The notes under the pieces are model-generated. The model saw only the letters and a program-made list of their open reading frames with translations. It had not been told where the DNA came from and made no database searches. The translations under genes were made by a program, and so were the position numbers. Positions 15,001-28,200 of a stretch of DNA of 64,000 nt are shown here, in pieces. Positions within the stretch are counted from its first letter, which is position 1, and every line of letters starts with the position of its first letter. This stretch comes from Orientallactaga sibirica (lineage: Eukaryota > Chordata > Mammalia > Rodentia > Dipodidae), in the NCBI GenBank assembly GCA_036365145.1, contig JAEOAD010001513.1, positions 124,001-188,000 of the forward strand. The letters run 5' to 3'.

Positions 15001-18000
15001 TAACAAGATGTACAAGTTAGTAGATTCGCCTCATTTCTAAAGTAGTTTCTTGAAAAAAACAAACATCTTCATTGCCTAACATTGTACTGTGTGAAATAAG
15101 CTAATTTGGTTCTAGGAATCACTTGCTTTCCTACAAAGAAGGTTGAGTGCAGCAAGTTCAAACTTTCCTAGTTTGTGTAATCTAACAAGATGTACAAGTT
15201 AGTAGATTCGCCTCATTTCTAAAGTAGTTTCTTGAGAAAACAAACATCTTCACATTTCTAACATTGTACTGTGTGAAATAAGCTAATTGGTTCTAGGAAT
15301 CACTTGCTTTCCTACAAAGAAGGTTGAGTGCAGCAAGTTCAAACTTTCCTAGTTTGTGTAATCTAACAAGATGTACAAGTTAGTAGATTCGCCTCATTTC
15401 TAAAGTAGTTTTTGAGAAAACAAACATCTTCATTGCCTAACATTGTACTGTGTGAAATAAGCTAATTGGTTCTAGGAATCACTTGCTTTCCTACAAAGAA
15501 GGTTGAGTGCAGCAAGTTCAAACTTTCCTAGTTTGTGTAATCTAACAAGATGTACAAGTTAGTAGATTCGCCTCATTTCTAAAGTAGTTTCTTGAGAAAA
15601 CAAACATCTTCATTGTTTAACATTGTACTGTGTGAAATAAGCTAATTTGGTTCTAGGAATCACTTGCTTTCCTACAAAGAAGGTTGAGTGCAGCAAGTTC
15701 AAACTTTCCTAGTTTGTGTAATCTAACAAGATGTACAAGTTAGTAGATTCGCCTCATTTCTAAAGTAGTTTCTTGAGAAAACAAACATCTTCATTGCCTA
15801 ACATTGTACTGTGTGAAATAAGCTAATTGGTTCTAGGAATCACTTGCTTTCCTACAAAGAAGGTTGAGTGCAGCAAGTTCAAACTTTCCTAGTTTGTGTA
15901 ATCTAACAAGATGTACAAGTTAGTAGATTCGCCTCATTTCTAAAGTAGTTTCTTGAGAAAACAAACATCTTCATTGCCTAACATTGTACTGTGTGAAATA
16001 AGCTAATTTGGTTCTAGGAATCACTTGCTTTCCTACAAAGAAGGTTGAGTGCAGCAAGTTCAAACTTTCCTAGTTTGTGTAATCTAACAAGATGTACAAG
16101 TTAGTAGATTCGCCTCATTTCTAAAGTAGTTTTTTTTGAAAAAAAACAAACATCTTCATTGTTTAACATTGTACTGTGTGAAATAAGCTAATTTGTTCTA
16201 GGAATCACTTGCTTTCCTACAAAGAAGGTTGAGTGCAGCAAGTTCAAACTTTCCTAGTTTGTGTAATCTAACAAGATGTACAAGTTAGTAGATTCGCCTC
16301 ATTTCTAAAGTAGTTTCTTGAGAAAACAAACATCTTCATTGCCTAACATTGTACTGTGTGAAATAAGCTAATTCTGGTTCTAGGAATCACTTGCTTTCCT
16401 ACAAAGAAGGTTGAGTGCAGCAAGTTCAACTTTTCCTAGTTTGTGTAATCTAACAAGATGTACAAGTTAGTAGATTCGCCTCATTTCTAAAGTAGTTTCT
16501 TGAGAAAACAAACATCTTCATTGCCTAACATTGTACTGTGTGAAATAAGCTAATTGTTCTAGGAATCACTTGCTTTCCTACAAAGAAGGTTGAGTGCAGC
16601 AAGTTCAAACTTTCCTAGTTTGTGTAATCTAACAAGATGTACAAGTTAGTAGATTCGCCTCATTTCTAAAGTAGTTTTTGAGAAAACAAACATCTTCATT
16701 GCCTAACATTGTACTGTGTGAAATAAGCTAATTGGTTCTAGGAATCACTTGCTTTCCTACAAAGAAGGTTGAGTGCAGCAAGTTCAAACTTTCCTAGTTT
16801 GTGTAATCTAACAAGATGTACAAGTTAGTAGATTCGCCTCATTTCTAAAGTAGTTTTTTGAGAAAACAAACATCTTCATTTTAACATTGTACTGTGTGAA
16901 ATAAGCTAATTTGGTTCTAGGAATCACTTGCTTTCCTACAAAGAAGGTTGAGTGCAGCAAGTTCAAACTTTCCTAGTTTGTGTAATCTAACAAGATGTAC
17001 AAGTTAGTAGATTCGCCTCATTTCTAAAGTAGTTTTTGAGAAAACAAACATCTTCATTGCCATAACATTGTACTGTGTGAAATAAGCTAATTGGTTCTAG
17101 GAATCACTTGCTTTCCTACAAAGAAGGTTGAGTGCAGCAAGTTCAAACTTTCCTAGTTTGTGTAATCTAACAAGATGTACAAGTTAGTAGATTCGCCTCA
17201 TTTCTAAAGTAGTTTTTTGAGAAAACAAACATCTTCATTGCCTAACATTGTACTGTGTGAAATAAGCTAATTTGGTTCTAGGAATCACTTGCTTTCCTAC
17301 AAAGAAGGTTGAGTGCAGCAAGTTCAAACTTTCCTAGTTTGTGTAATCTAACAAGATGTACAAGTTAGTAGATTCGCCTCATTTCTAAAGTAGTTTCTTG
17401 AGAAAACAAACATCTTCATTGCATTGTGTGTAACATTGTACTGTGTGAAATAAGCTAATTTGTTCTAGGAATCACTTGCTTTCCTACAAAGAAGGTTGAG
17501 TGCAGCAAGTTCAAACTTTCCTAGTTTGTGTAATCTAACAAGATGTACAAGTTAGTAGATTCGCCTCATTTCTAAAGTAGTTTCTTGAGAAAACAAACAT
17601 CTTCATTGTTTAACATTGTACTGTGTGAAATAAGCTAATTGGTTCTAGGAATCACTTGCTTTCCTACAAAGAAGGTTGAGTGCAGCAAGTTCAAACTTTC
17701 CTAGTTTGTGTAATCTAACAAGATGTACAAGTTAGTAGATTCGCCTCATTTCTAAAGTAGTTTTTGAGAAAACAAACATCTTCATTGCATTCTAACATTG
17801 TACTGTGTGAAATAAGCTAATTGGTTCTAGGAATCACTTGCTTTCCTACAAAGAAGGTTGAGTGCAGCAAGTTCAAACTTTCCTAGTTTGTGTAATCTAA
17901 CAAGATGTACAAGTTAGTAGATTCGCCTCATTTCTAAAGTAGTTTTTGAGAAAACAAACATCTTCATTGCCTAACATTGTACTGTGTGAAATAAGCTAAT

Positions 18001-21000
18001 TTGGTTCTAGGAATCACTTGCTTTCCTACAAAGAAGGTTGAGTGCAGCAAGTTCAAACTTTCCTAGTTTGTGTAATCTAACAAGATGTACAAGTTAGTAG
18101 ATTCGCCTCATTTCTAAAGTAGTTTCTTGAGAAAACAAACATCTTCATTGCCTAACATTGTACTGTGTGAAATAAGCTAATTTGTTCTAGGAATCACTTG
18201 CTTTCCTACAAAGAAGGTTGAGTGCAGCAAGTTCAAACTTTCCTAGTTTGTGTAATCTAACAAGATGTACAAGTTAGTAGATTCGCCTCATTTCTAAAGT
18301 AGTTTTGAGAAAACAAACATCTTCATTGCCTAACATTGTACTGTGTGAAATAAGCTAATTGGTTCTAGGAATCACTTGCTTTCCTACAAAGAAGGTTGAG
18401 TGCAGCAAGTTCAAACTTTCCTAGTTTGTGTAATCTAACAAGATGTACAAGTTAGTAGATTCGCCTCATTTCTAAAGTAGTTTTTGAGAAAACAAACATC
18501 TCATCATTAACCTAACATTGTACTGTGTGAAATAAGCTAATTGTTCTAGGAATCACTTGCTTTCCTACAAAGAAGGTTGAGTGCAGCAAGTTCAAACTTT
18601 CCTAGTTTGTGTAATCTAACAAGATGTACAAGTTAGTAGATTCGCCTCATTTCTAAAGTAGTTTCTTGAGAAAACAAACATCTTCATTGCCTAACATTGT
18701 ACTGTGTGAAATAAGCTAATTGGTTCTAGGAATCACTTGCTTTCCTACAAAGAAGGTTGAGTGCAGCAAGTTCAAACTTTCCTAGTTTGTGTAATCTAAC
18801 AAGATGTACAAGTTAGTAGATTCGCCTCATTTCTAAAGTAGTTTCTTGAGAAAACAAACATCTTCATTGTTTAACATTGTACTGTGTGAAATAAGCTAAT
18901 TGGTTCTAGGAATCACTTGCTTTCCTACAAAGAAGGTTGAGTGCAGCAAGTTCAAACTTTCCTAGTTTGTGTAATCTAACAAGATGTACAAGTTAGTAGA
19001 TTCGCCTCATTTCTAAAGTAGTTTTTGAGAAAACAAACATCTTCATTGCCTAACATTGTACTGTGTGAAATAAGCTAATTTGGTTCTAGGAATCACTTGC
19101 TTTCCTACAAAGAAGGTTGAGTGCAGCAAGTTCAAACTTTCCTAGTTTGTGTAATCTAACAAGATGTACAAGTTAGTAGATTCGCCTCATTTCTAAAGTA
19201 GTTTTTTGAGAAAAAACAAACATCTTCATTGCCTAACATTGTACTGTGTGAAATAAGCTAATTTGGTTCTAGGAATCACTTGCTTTCCTACAAAGAAGGT
19301 TGAGTGCAGCAAGTTCAAACTTTCCTAGTTTGTGTAATCTAACAAGATGTACAAGTTAGTAGATTCGCCTCATTTCTAAAGTAGTTTTTGAGAAAAAACA
19401 AACATCTTCATTGTTTAACATTGTACTGTGTGAAATAAGCTAATTGGTTCTAGGAATCACTTGCTTTCCTACAAAGAAGGTTGAGTGCAGCAAGTTCAAA
19501 CTTTCCTAGTTTGTGTAATCTAACAAGATGTACAAGTTAGTAGATTCGCCTCATTTCTAAAGTAGTTTTTGAGAAAACAAACATCTTCATTGCCTAACAT
19601 TGTACTGTGTGAAATAAGCTAATTTGGTTCTAGGAATCACTTGCTTTCCTACAAAGAAGGTTGAGTGCAGCAAGTTCAAACTTTCCTAGTTTGTGTAATC
19701 TAACAAGATGTACAAGTTAGTAGATTCGCCTCATTTCTAAAGTAGTTTCTTGAGAAAAACAAACATCTTCATTGCCCTAACATTGTACTGTGTGAAATAA
19801 GCTAATTTGTTCTAGGAATCACTTGCTTTTTCCTACAAAGAAGGTTGAGTGCAGCAAGTTCAAACTTTCCTAGTTTGTGTAATCTAACAAGATGTACAAG
19901 TTAGTAGATTCGCCTCATTTCTAAAGTAGTTTCTTGAGAAAACAACAAACATCTTCATTGCCTAACATTGTACTGTGTGAAATAAGCTAATTGGTTCTAG
20001 GAATCACTTGCTTTCCTACAAAGAAGGTTGAGTGCAGCAAGTTCAAACTTTCCTAGTTTGTGTAATCTAACAAGATGTACAAGTTAGTAGATTCGCCTCA
20101 TTTCTAAAGTAGTTTCTTGAGAAAAAACAAACATCTTCATTGCCTAACATTGTACTGTGTGAAATAAGCTAAATTGGTTCTAGGAATCACTTGCTTTCCT
20201 ACAAAGAAGGTTGAGTGCAGCAAGTTCAAACTTTCCTAGTTTGTGTAATCTAACAAGATGTACAAGTTAGTAGATTCGCCTCATTTCTAAAGTAGTTTCT
20301 TGAGAAAAAACAAACATCTTCATTGTTTAACATTGTACTGTGTGAAATAAGCTAATTGGTTCTAGGAATCACTTGCTTTCCTACAAAGAAGGTTGAGTGC
20401 AGCAAGTTCAAACTTTCCTAGTTTGTGTAATCTAACAAGATGTACAGTTAGTAGATTCGCCTCATTTCTAAAGTAGTTTCTTGAGAAAACAAACATCTTC
20501 ATTGCCTAACATTGTACTGTGTGAAATAAGCTAATTTGGTTCTAGGAATCACTTGCTTTCCTACAAAGAAGGTTGAGTGCAGCAAGTTCAAACTTTCCTA
20601 GTTTGTGTAATCTAACAAGATGTACAAGTTAGTAGATTCGCCTCATTTCTAAAGTAGTTTCTTGAGAAAACAAACATCTTCATTGTTTAACATTGTACTG
20701 TGTGAAATAAGCTAATTGGTTCTAGGAATCACTTGCTTTTCCTACAAAGAAGGTTGAGTGCAGCAAGTTCAAACTTTCCTAGTTTGTGTAATCTAACAAG
20801 ATGTACAAGTTAGTAGATTCGCCATTCATTTCTAAAGTAGTTTCTTGAGAAAAACAAACATCTTCATTGCCTAACATTGTACTGTGTGAAATAAGCTAAT
20901 TGGTTCTAGGAATCACTTGCTTTCCTACAAAGAAGGTTGAGTGCAGCAAGTTCAAAACTTTCCTAGTTTGTGTAATCTAACAAGATGTACAAGTTAGTAG

Positions 21001-22444
21001 ATTCGCCTCATTTCTAAAGTAGTTTTTTGAGAAAACAAAACATCTCATTGCCGAACATTAACATTGTACTGTGTGAAATAAGCTAATTGGTTCTAGGAAT
21101 CACTTGCTTTCCTACAAAGAAGGTTGAGTGCAGCAAGTTCAAACTTTCCTAGTTTGTGTAATCTAACAAGATGTACAAGTTAGTAGATTCGCCTCATTTC
21201 TAAAGTAGTTTTTGAAAAAAACAAACATCTTCATTGTTTAACATTGTACTGTGTGAAATAAGCTAATTTGGTTCTAGGAATCACTTGCTTTCCTACAAAG
21301 AAGGTTGAGTGCAGCAAGTTCAAACTTTCCTAGTTTGTGTAATCTAACAAGATGTACAAGTTAGTAGATTCGCCTCATTTCTAAAGTAGTTTCTTGAGAA
21401 AAACAAACATCTTCATTGCCTAACATTGTACTGTGTGAAATAAGCTAATTTGTTCTAGGAATCACTTGCTTTCCTACAAAGAAGGTTGAGTGCAGCAAGT
21501 TCAAACTTTCCTAGTTTGTGTAATCTAACAAGATGTACAAGTTAGTAGATTCGCCTCATTTCTAAAGTAGTTTCTTGAGAAAACAAACATCTTCATTGCC
21601 TAACATTGTACTGTGTGAAATAAGCTAATTGGTTCTAGGAATCACTTGCTTTCCTACAAAGAAGGTTGAGTGCAGCAAGTTCAAACTTTCCTAGTTTGTG
21701 TAATCTAACAAGATGTACAAGTTAGTAGATTCGCCTCATTTCTAAAGTAGTTTCTTGAGAAAAAACAAACATCTTCATTGCCTAACATTGTACTGTGTGA
21801 AATAAGCTAATTGGTTCTAGGAATCACTTGCTTTCCTACAAAGAAGGTTGAGTGCAGCAAGTTCAAACTTTCCTAGTTTGTGTAATCTAACAAGATGTAC
21901 AAGTTAGTAGATTCGCCTCATTTCTAAAGTAGTTTGAGAAAACAAACATCTTCATTGCCTAACATTGTACTGTGTGAAATAAGCTAATTTGGTTCTAGGA
22001 ATCACTTGCTTTCCTACAAAGAAGGTTGAGTGCAGCAAGTTCAAACTTTCCTAGTTTGTGTAATCTAACAAGATGTACAAGTTAGTAGATTCGCCTCATT
22101 TCTAAAGTAGTTTCTTGAGAAAAAACAAACATCTTCATTGCCTAACATTGTACTGTGTGAAATAAGCTAATTGTTCTAGGAATCACTTGCTTTCCTACAA
22201 AGAAGGTTGAGTGCAGCAAGTTCAAACTTTCCTAGTTTGTGTAATCTAACAAGATGTACAAGTTAGTAGATTCGCCTCATTTCTAAAGTAGTTTCTTGAG
22301 AAAACAAACATCTTCATTATAACATTGTAACATTGTACTGTGTGAAATAAGCTAATTGGTTCTAGGAATCACTTGCTTTCCTACAAAGAAGGTTGAGTGC
22401 AGCAAGTTCAAACTTTCCTAGTTTGTGTAATCTAACAAGATGTA

Positions 22445-22476
22445 CAAGTTAGTAGATTCGCAAGTTAGTAGATTCG
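22445..22476 (+). repeat. 16-bp tandem duplication inside one monomer
   Basis: CAAGTTAGTAGATTCG occurs twice in direct succession (22,445-22,460 and 22,461-22,476), followed by a variant GCTTCATTTTCTAAAG. It is one of few structural irregularities inside the homogeneous core and is compatible with replication slippage or with a consensus error. Confidence 0.85.
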
Positions 22477-25069
22477 CTTCATTTTCTAAAGTAGTTTTTG
22501 AGAAAACAAACATCTTCATTGCCTAACATTGTACTGTGTGAAATAAGCTAATTTGGTTCTAGGAATCACTTGCTTTCCTACAAAGAAGGTTGAGTGCAGC
22601 AAGTTCAAACTTTCCTAGTTTGTGTAATCTAACAAGATGTACAAGTTAGTAGATTCGCCTCATTTCTAAAGTAGTTTCTTGAGAAAACAAACATCTTCAT
22701 TGCCTAACATTGTACTGTGTGAAATAAGCTAATTTGTTCTAGGAATCACTTGCTTTCCTACAAAGAAGGTTGAGTGCAGCAAGTTCAAACTTTCCTAGTT
22801 TGTGTAATCTAACAAGATGTACAAGTTAGTAGATTCGCCTCATTTCTAAAGTAGTTTCTTGAGAAAAAAACAAACATCTTCATTGCCTAACATTGTACTG
22901 TGAAAATAAGCTAATTTGTTCTAGGAATCACTTGCTTTCCTACAAAGAAGGTTGAGTGCAGCAAGTTCAAACTTTCCTAGTTTGTGTAATCTAACAAGAT
23001 GTACAAGTTAGTAGATTCGCCTCATTTCTAAAGTAGTTTCTTGAGAAAACAAACATCTTCATTGCCTAACATTGTACTGTGTGAAATAAGCTAATGGTTC
23101 TAGGAATCACTTGCTTTCCTACAAAGAAGGTTGAGTGCAGCAAGTTCAAACTTTCCTAGTTTGTGTAATCTAACAAGATGTACAAGTTAGTAGATTCGCC
23201 TCATTTCTAAAGTAGTTTTTTGAAAAACAAACATCTTCATTGCTTAACATTGTACTGTGTGAAATAAGCTAATTGGTTCTAGGAATCACTTGCTTTCCTA
23301 CAAAGAAGGTTGAGTGCAGCAAGTTCAAACTTTCCTAGTTTGTGTAATCTAACAAGATGTACAAGTTAGTAGATTCGCCTCATTTCTAAAGTAGTTTTTG
23401 AGAAAACAAACATCTTCATGAACATTGTAACATTGTACTGTGTGAAATAAGCTAATTTGGTTCTAGGAATCACTTGCTTTCCTACAAAGAAGGTTGAGTG
23501 CAGCAAGTTCAAACTTTCCTAGTTTGTGTAATCTAACAAGATGTACAAGTTAGTAGATTCGCCTCATTTCTAAAGTAGTTTTTGAGAAAACAAACATCTT
23601 CATTGCCTAACATTGTACTGTGTGAAATAAGCTAATTTGGTTCTAGGAATCACTTGCTTTCCTACAAAGAAGGTTGAGTGCAGCAAGTTCAAACTTTCCT
23701 AGTTTGTGTAATCTAACAAGATGTACAAGTTAGTAGATTCGCCTCATTTCTAAAGTAGTTTCTTGAGAAAACAAACATCTTCATTGTTTAACATTGTACT
23801 GTGTGAAATAAGCTAATTGGTTCTAGGAATCACTTGCTTTCCTACAAAGAAGGTTGAGTGCAGCAAGTTCAAACTTTCCTAGTTTGTGTAATCTAACAAG
23901 ATGTACAAGTTAGTAGATTCGCCTCATTTCTAAAGTAGTTTCTTGAGAAAACAAACATCTTCATTGCCTAACATTGTACTGTGTGAAATAAGCTAATTGG
24001 TTCTAGGAATCACTTGCTTTCCTACAAAGAAGGTTGAGTGCAGCAAGTTCAAACTTTCCTAGTTTGTGTAATCTAACAAGATGTACAAGTTAGTAGATTC
24101 GCCTCATTTCTAAAGTAGTTTCTTGAGAAAACAAACATCTTCATTGCCTAACGTTGTACTGTGTGAAATAAGCTAATTTGGTTCTAGGAATCACTTGCTT
24201 TCCTACAAAGAAGGTTGAGTGCAGCAAGTTCAAACTTTCCTAGTTTGTGTAATCTAACAAGATGTACAAGTTAGTAGATTCGCCTCATTTCTAAAGTAGT
24301 TTCTTGAGAAAACAAACATCTTCATTGTTTAACATTGTACTGTGTGAAATAAGCTAATTGGTTCTAGGAATCACTTGCTTTCCTACAAAGAAGGTTGAGT
24401 GCAGCAAGTCAAAAACTTTCCTAGTTTGTGTAATCTAACAAGATGTACAAGTTAGTAGATTCGCCTCATTTCTAAATTAGTTTCTTGAGAAAACAAACAT
24501 CTTCATTGCCTAACGTTGTACTGTGTGAAATAAGCTAATTCGGTTCTAGGAATCACTTGCTTTCCTACAAAGAAGGTTGAGTGCAGCAAGTTCAAACTTT
24601 CCTAGTTTGTGTAATCTAACAAGATGTACAAGTTAGTAGATCGCCTCATTTCTAAAGTAGTTTCTTGAGAAAACAAACATCTTCATTGCCTAACATTGTA
24701 CTGTGTGAAATAAGCTAATTCGGTTCTAGGAATCACTTGCTTTCCTACAAAGAAGGTTGAGTGCAGCAAGTTCAAACTTTCCTAGTTTGTGTAATCTAAC
24801 AAGATGTACAAGTTAGTAGATTCGCCTCATTTCTAAAGTAGTTTCTTGAGAAAACAAACATCTTCATTGCCTAACGTTGTACTGTGTGAAATAAGCTAAT
24901 CTGGTTCTAGGAATCACTTGCTTTCCTACAAAGAAGGTTGAGTGCAGCAAGTTCAAACTTTCCTAGTTTGTGTAATCTTAACAAGATGTACAAGTTAGTA
25001 GATTCGCCTCATTTCTAAAGTAGTTTCTTGAGAAAAAAACAAACATCTTCATTGCCTAACATTGTACTG

Positions 25070-25215
25070 TGTGAAATAATAATCTGTTCTAGGAATCACT
25101 TGCTTTCCTACAAAGAAGGTTGAGGAATCAAACTTTGCTAGTTTTGTAATACAAAGAACATTGTACTGTTGAGTGTTCTAGAATCACTTGCTTTTCAAAA
25201 AGGTTTGCAGCAAGT
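25070..25215 (+). repeat. Scrambled, shortened monomer pair
   Basis: After a normal start the monomer reads AATAATAATCTGTTC, keeps TCACTTGCTTTCCTAC, then runs into a compressed copy that has lost most of the GATGTACAAG to CTTCATTGCC segment while keeping pieces in correct order: TTGTACTGT, GTTCTAG, GAATCACTTGC, then GCAGCAAGTTC. Order is preserved but many short stretches are missing, which looks like two poorly aligned monomers merged. Flanking monomers are normal. Confidence 0.7.
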
Positions 25216-28200
25216 TCAAACTTTCCTAGTTTGTGTAATCTAACAAGATGTACAAGTTAGTAGATTCGCCTCATTTCTAAAGTAGTTTCTTGAGAAAAAA
25301 ACAAACATCTTCATTGCCTAACATTGTACTGTGTGAAATAAGCTAATTGGTTCTAGGAATCACTTGCTTTCCTACAAAGAAGGTTGAGTGCAGCAAGTTC
25401 AAACTTTCCTAGTTTGTGTAATCTAACAAGATGTACAAGTTAGTAGATTCGCCTCATTTCTAAAGTAGTTTCTTGAGAAAACAAACATCTTCATTGCCTA
25501 ACATTGTACTGTGTGAAATAAGCTAATTGGTTCTAGGAATCACTTGCTTTCCTACAAAGAAGGTTGAGTGCAGCAAGTTCAAACTTTCCTAGTTTGTGTA
25601 ATCTAACAAGATGTACAAGTTAGTAGATTCGCCTCATTTCTAAAGTAGTTTTTTGAGAAAACAAACATCTTCATTGCCTAACATTGTACTGTGTGAAATA
25701 AGCTAATTGTTCTAGGAATCACTTGCTTTCCTACAAAGAAGGTTGAGTGCAGCAAGTTCAAACTTTCCTAGTTTGTGTAATCTAACAAGATGTACAAGTT
25801 AGTAGATTCGCCTCATTTCTAAAGTAGTTTCTTGAAAAAACAAACATCTTCATTGCCTAACATTGTACTGTGTGAAATAAGCTAATTGGTTCTAGGAATC
25901 ACTTGCTTTCCTACAAAGAAGGTTGAGTGCAGCAAGTTCAAACTTTCCTAGTTTGTGTAATCTAACAAGATGTACAAGTTAGTAGATTCGCCTCATTTCT
26001 AAAGTAGTTTTTGAGAAAACAAACATCTTCATTGCCAAACATTGTACTGTGTGAAATAAGCTAATTGGTTCTAGGAATCACTTGCTTTCCTACAAAGAAG
26101 GTTGAGTGCAGCAAGTTCAAACTTTCCTAGTTTGTGTAATCTAACAAGATGTACAAGTTAGTAGATTCGCCTCATTTCTAAAGTAGTTTCTTGAGAAAAC
26201 AAAACATCTTCATTTGCTAACATTGTACTGTGTGAAATAAGCTAATTTGGTTCTAGGAATCACTTGCTTTCCTACAAAGAAGGTTGAGTGCAGCAAGTTC
26301 AAACTTTCCTAGTTTGTGTAATCTAACAAGATGTACAAGTTAGTAGATTCGCCTCATTTCTAAAGTAGTTTCTTGAGAAAAAACAAACATCTTCATTGCC
26401 TAACATTGTACTGTGTGAAATAAGCTAATTTGGTTCTAGGAATCACTTGCTTTCCTACAAAGAAGGTTGAGTGCAGCAAGTTCAAACTTTCCTAGTTTGT
26501 GTAATCTAACAAGATGTACAAGTTAGTAGATTTCGCCTCATTTCTAAAGTAGTTTCTTGAGAAAACAAACATCTTCATTATTTTAACATTGTACTGTGTG
26601 AAATAAAGCTATTTGGTTCTAGGAATCACTTGCTTTCCTACAAAGAAGGTTGAGTGCAGCAAGTTCAAACTTTCCTAGTTTGTGTAATCTAACAACAAGA
26701 TGTACAAGTTAGTAGATTCGCCTCATTTCTAAAGTAGTTTCTTGAGAAAACAAACATCTTCATTGCCTAACATTGTACTGTGTGAAATAAGCTAATTGGT
26801 TCTAGGAATCACTTGCTTTCCAAACAAAGAAGGTTGAGTGCAGCAAGTTCAAACTTTCCTAGTTTGTGTAATCTAACAAGATGTACAAGTTAGTAGATTC
26901 GCCTCATTTCTAAAGTAGTTTTTGAGAAAACAAACATCTTCATTTGTTTAACATTGTACTGTGTGAAATAAGCTAATTGGTTCTAGGAATCACTTGCTTT
27001 CCTACAAAGAAGGTTGAGTGCAGCAAGTTCAAACTTTCCTAGTTTGTGTAATCTAACAAGACAAGTTAGTTAGTAGATTCGCCTCATTTCTAAAGTAGTT
27101 TCTTGAGAAAACAAACATCTTCATTGCCCTAACATTGTACTGTGTGAAATAAGCTAATTGGTTCTAGGAATCACTTGCTTTCCTACAAAGAAGGTTGAGT
27201 GCAGCAAGTTCAAAACTTTCCTAGTTTGTGTAATCTAACAAGATGTACAAGTTAGTAGATTCGCCTCATTTCTAAAGTAGTTTCTTGAGAAAACAAACAT
27301 CTTCATTGTTTAACATTGTACTGTGTGAAATAAGCTAATTGGTTCTAGGAATCACTTGCTTTCCTACAAAGAAGGTTGAGTGCAGCAAGTTCAAACTTTC
27401 CTAGTTTGTGTAATCTAACAAGATGTACAAGTTAGTAGATTCGCCTCATTTCTAAAGTAGTTTCTTGAAAAAAACAAACATCTTCATTGCTAACATTAAC
27501 ATTGTACTGTGTGAAATAAGCTAATTGGTTCTAGGAATCACTTGCTTTCCTACAAAGAAGGTTGAGTGCAGCAAGTTCAAACTTTCCTAGTTTGTGTAAT
27601 CTAACAAGATGTACAAGTTAGTAGATTCGCCTCATTTCTAAAGTAGTTTCTTGAGAAAACAAACATCTTCATTGCCTAACATTGTACTGTGTGAAATAAG
27701 CTAATCTGGTTCTAGGAATCACTTGCTTTCCTACAAAGAAGGTTGAGTGCAGCAAGTTCAAACTTTCCTAGTTTGTGTAATCTAACAAGATGTACAAGTT
27801 AGTAGATTCGCCTCATTTCTAAAGTAGTTTCTTGAGAAAAAAAAAACATCTTCATTGCCTAACATTGTACTGTGTGAAATAAGCTAATTGGTTCTAGGAA
27901 TCACTTGCTTTCCTACAAAGAAGGTTGAGTGCAGCAAGTTCAAACTTTCCTAGTTTGTGTAATCTAACAAGATGTACAAGTTAGTAGATTCGCCTCATTT
28001 CTAAAGTAGTTTCTTGAGAAAACAAACATCTTCATTGCCTAACATGTACTGTGTGAAATAAGCTAATTGGTTCTAGGAATCACTTGCTTTCCTACAAAGA
28101 AGGTTGAGTGCAGCAAGTTCAAACTTTCCTAGTTTGTGTAATCTAACAAGATGTACAAGTTAGTAGATTCGCCTCATTTCTAAAGTAGTTTCTTGAGAAA

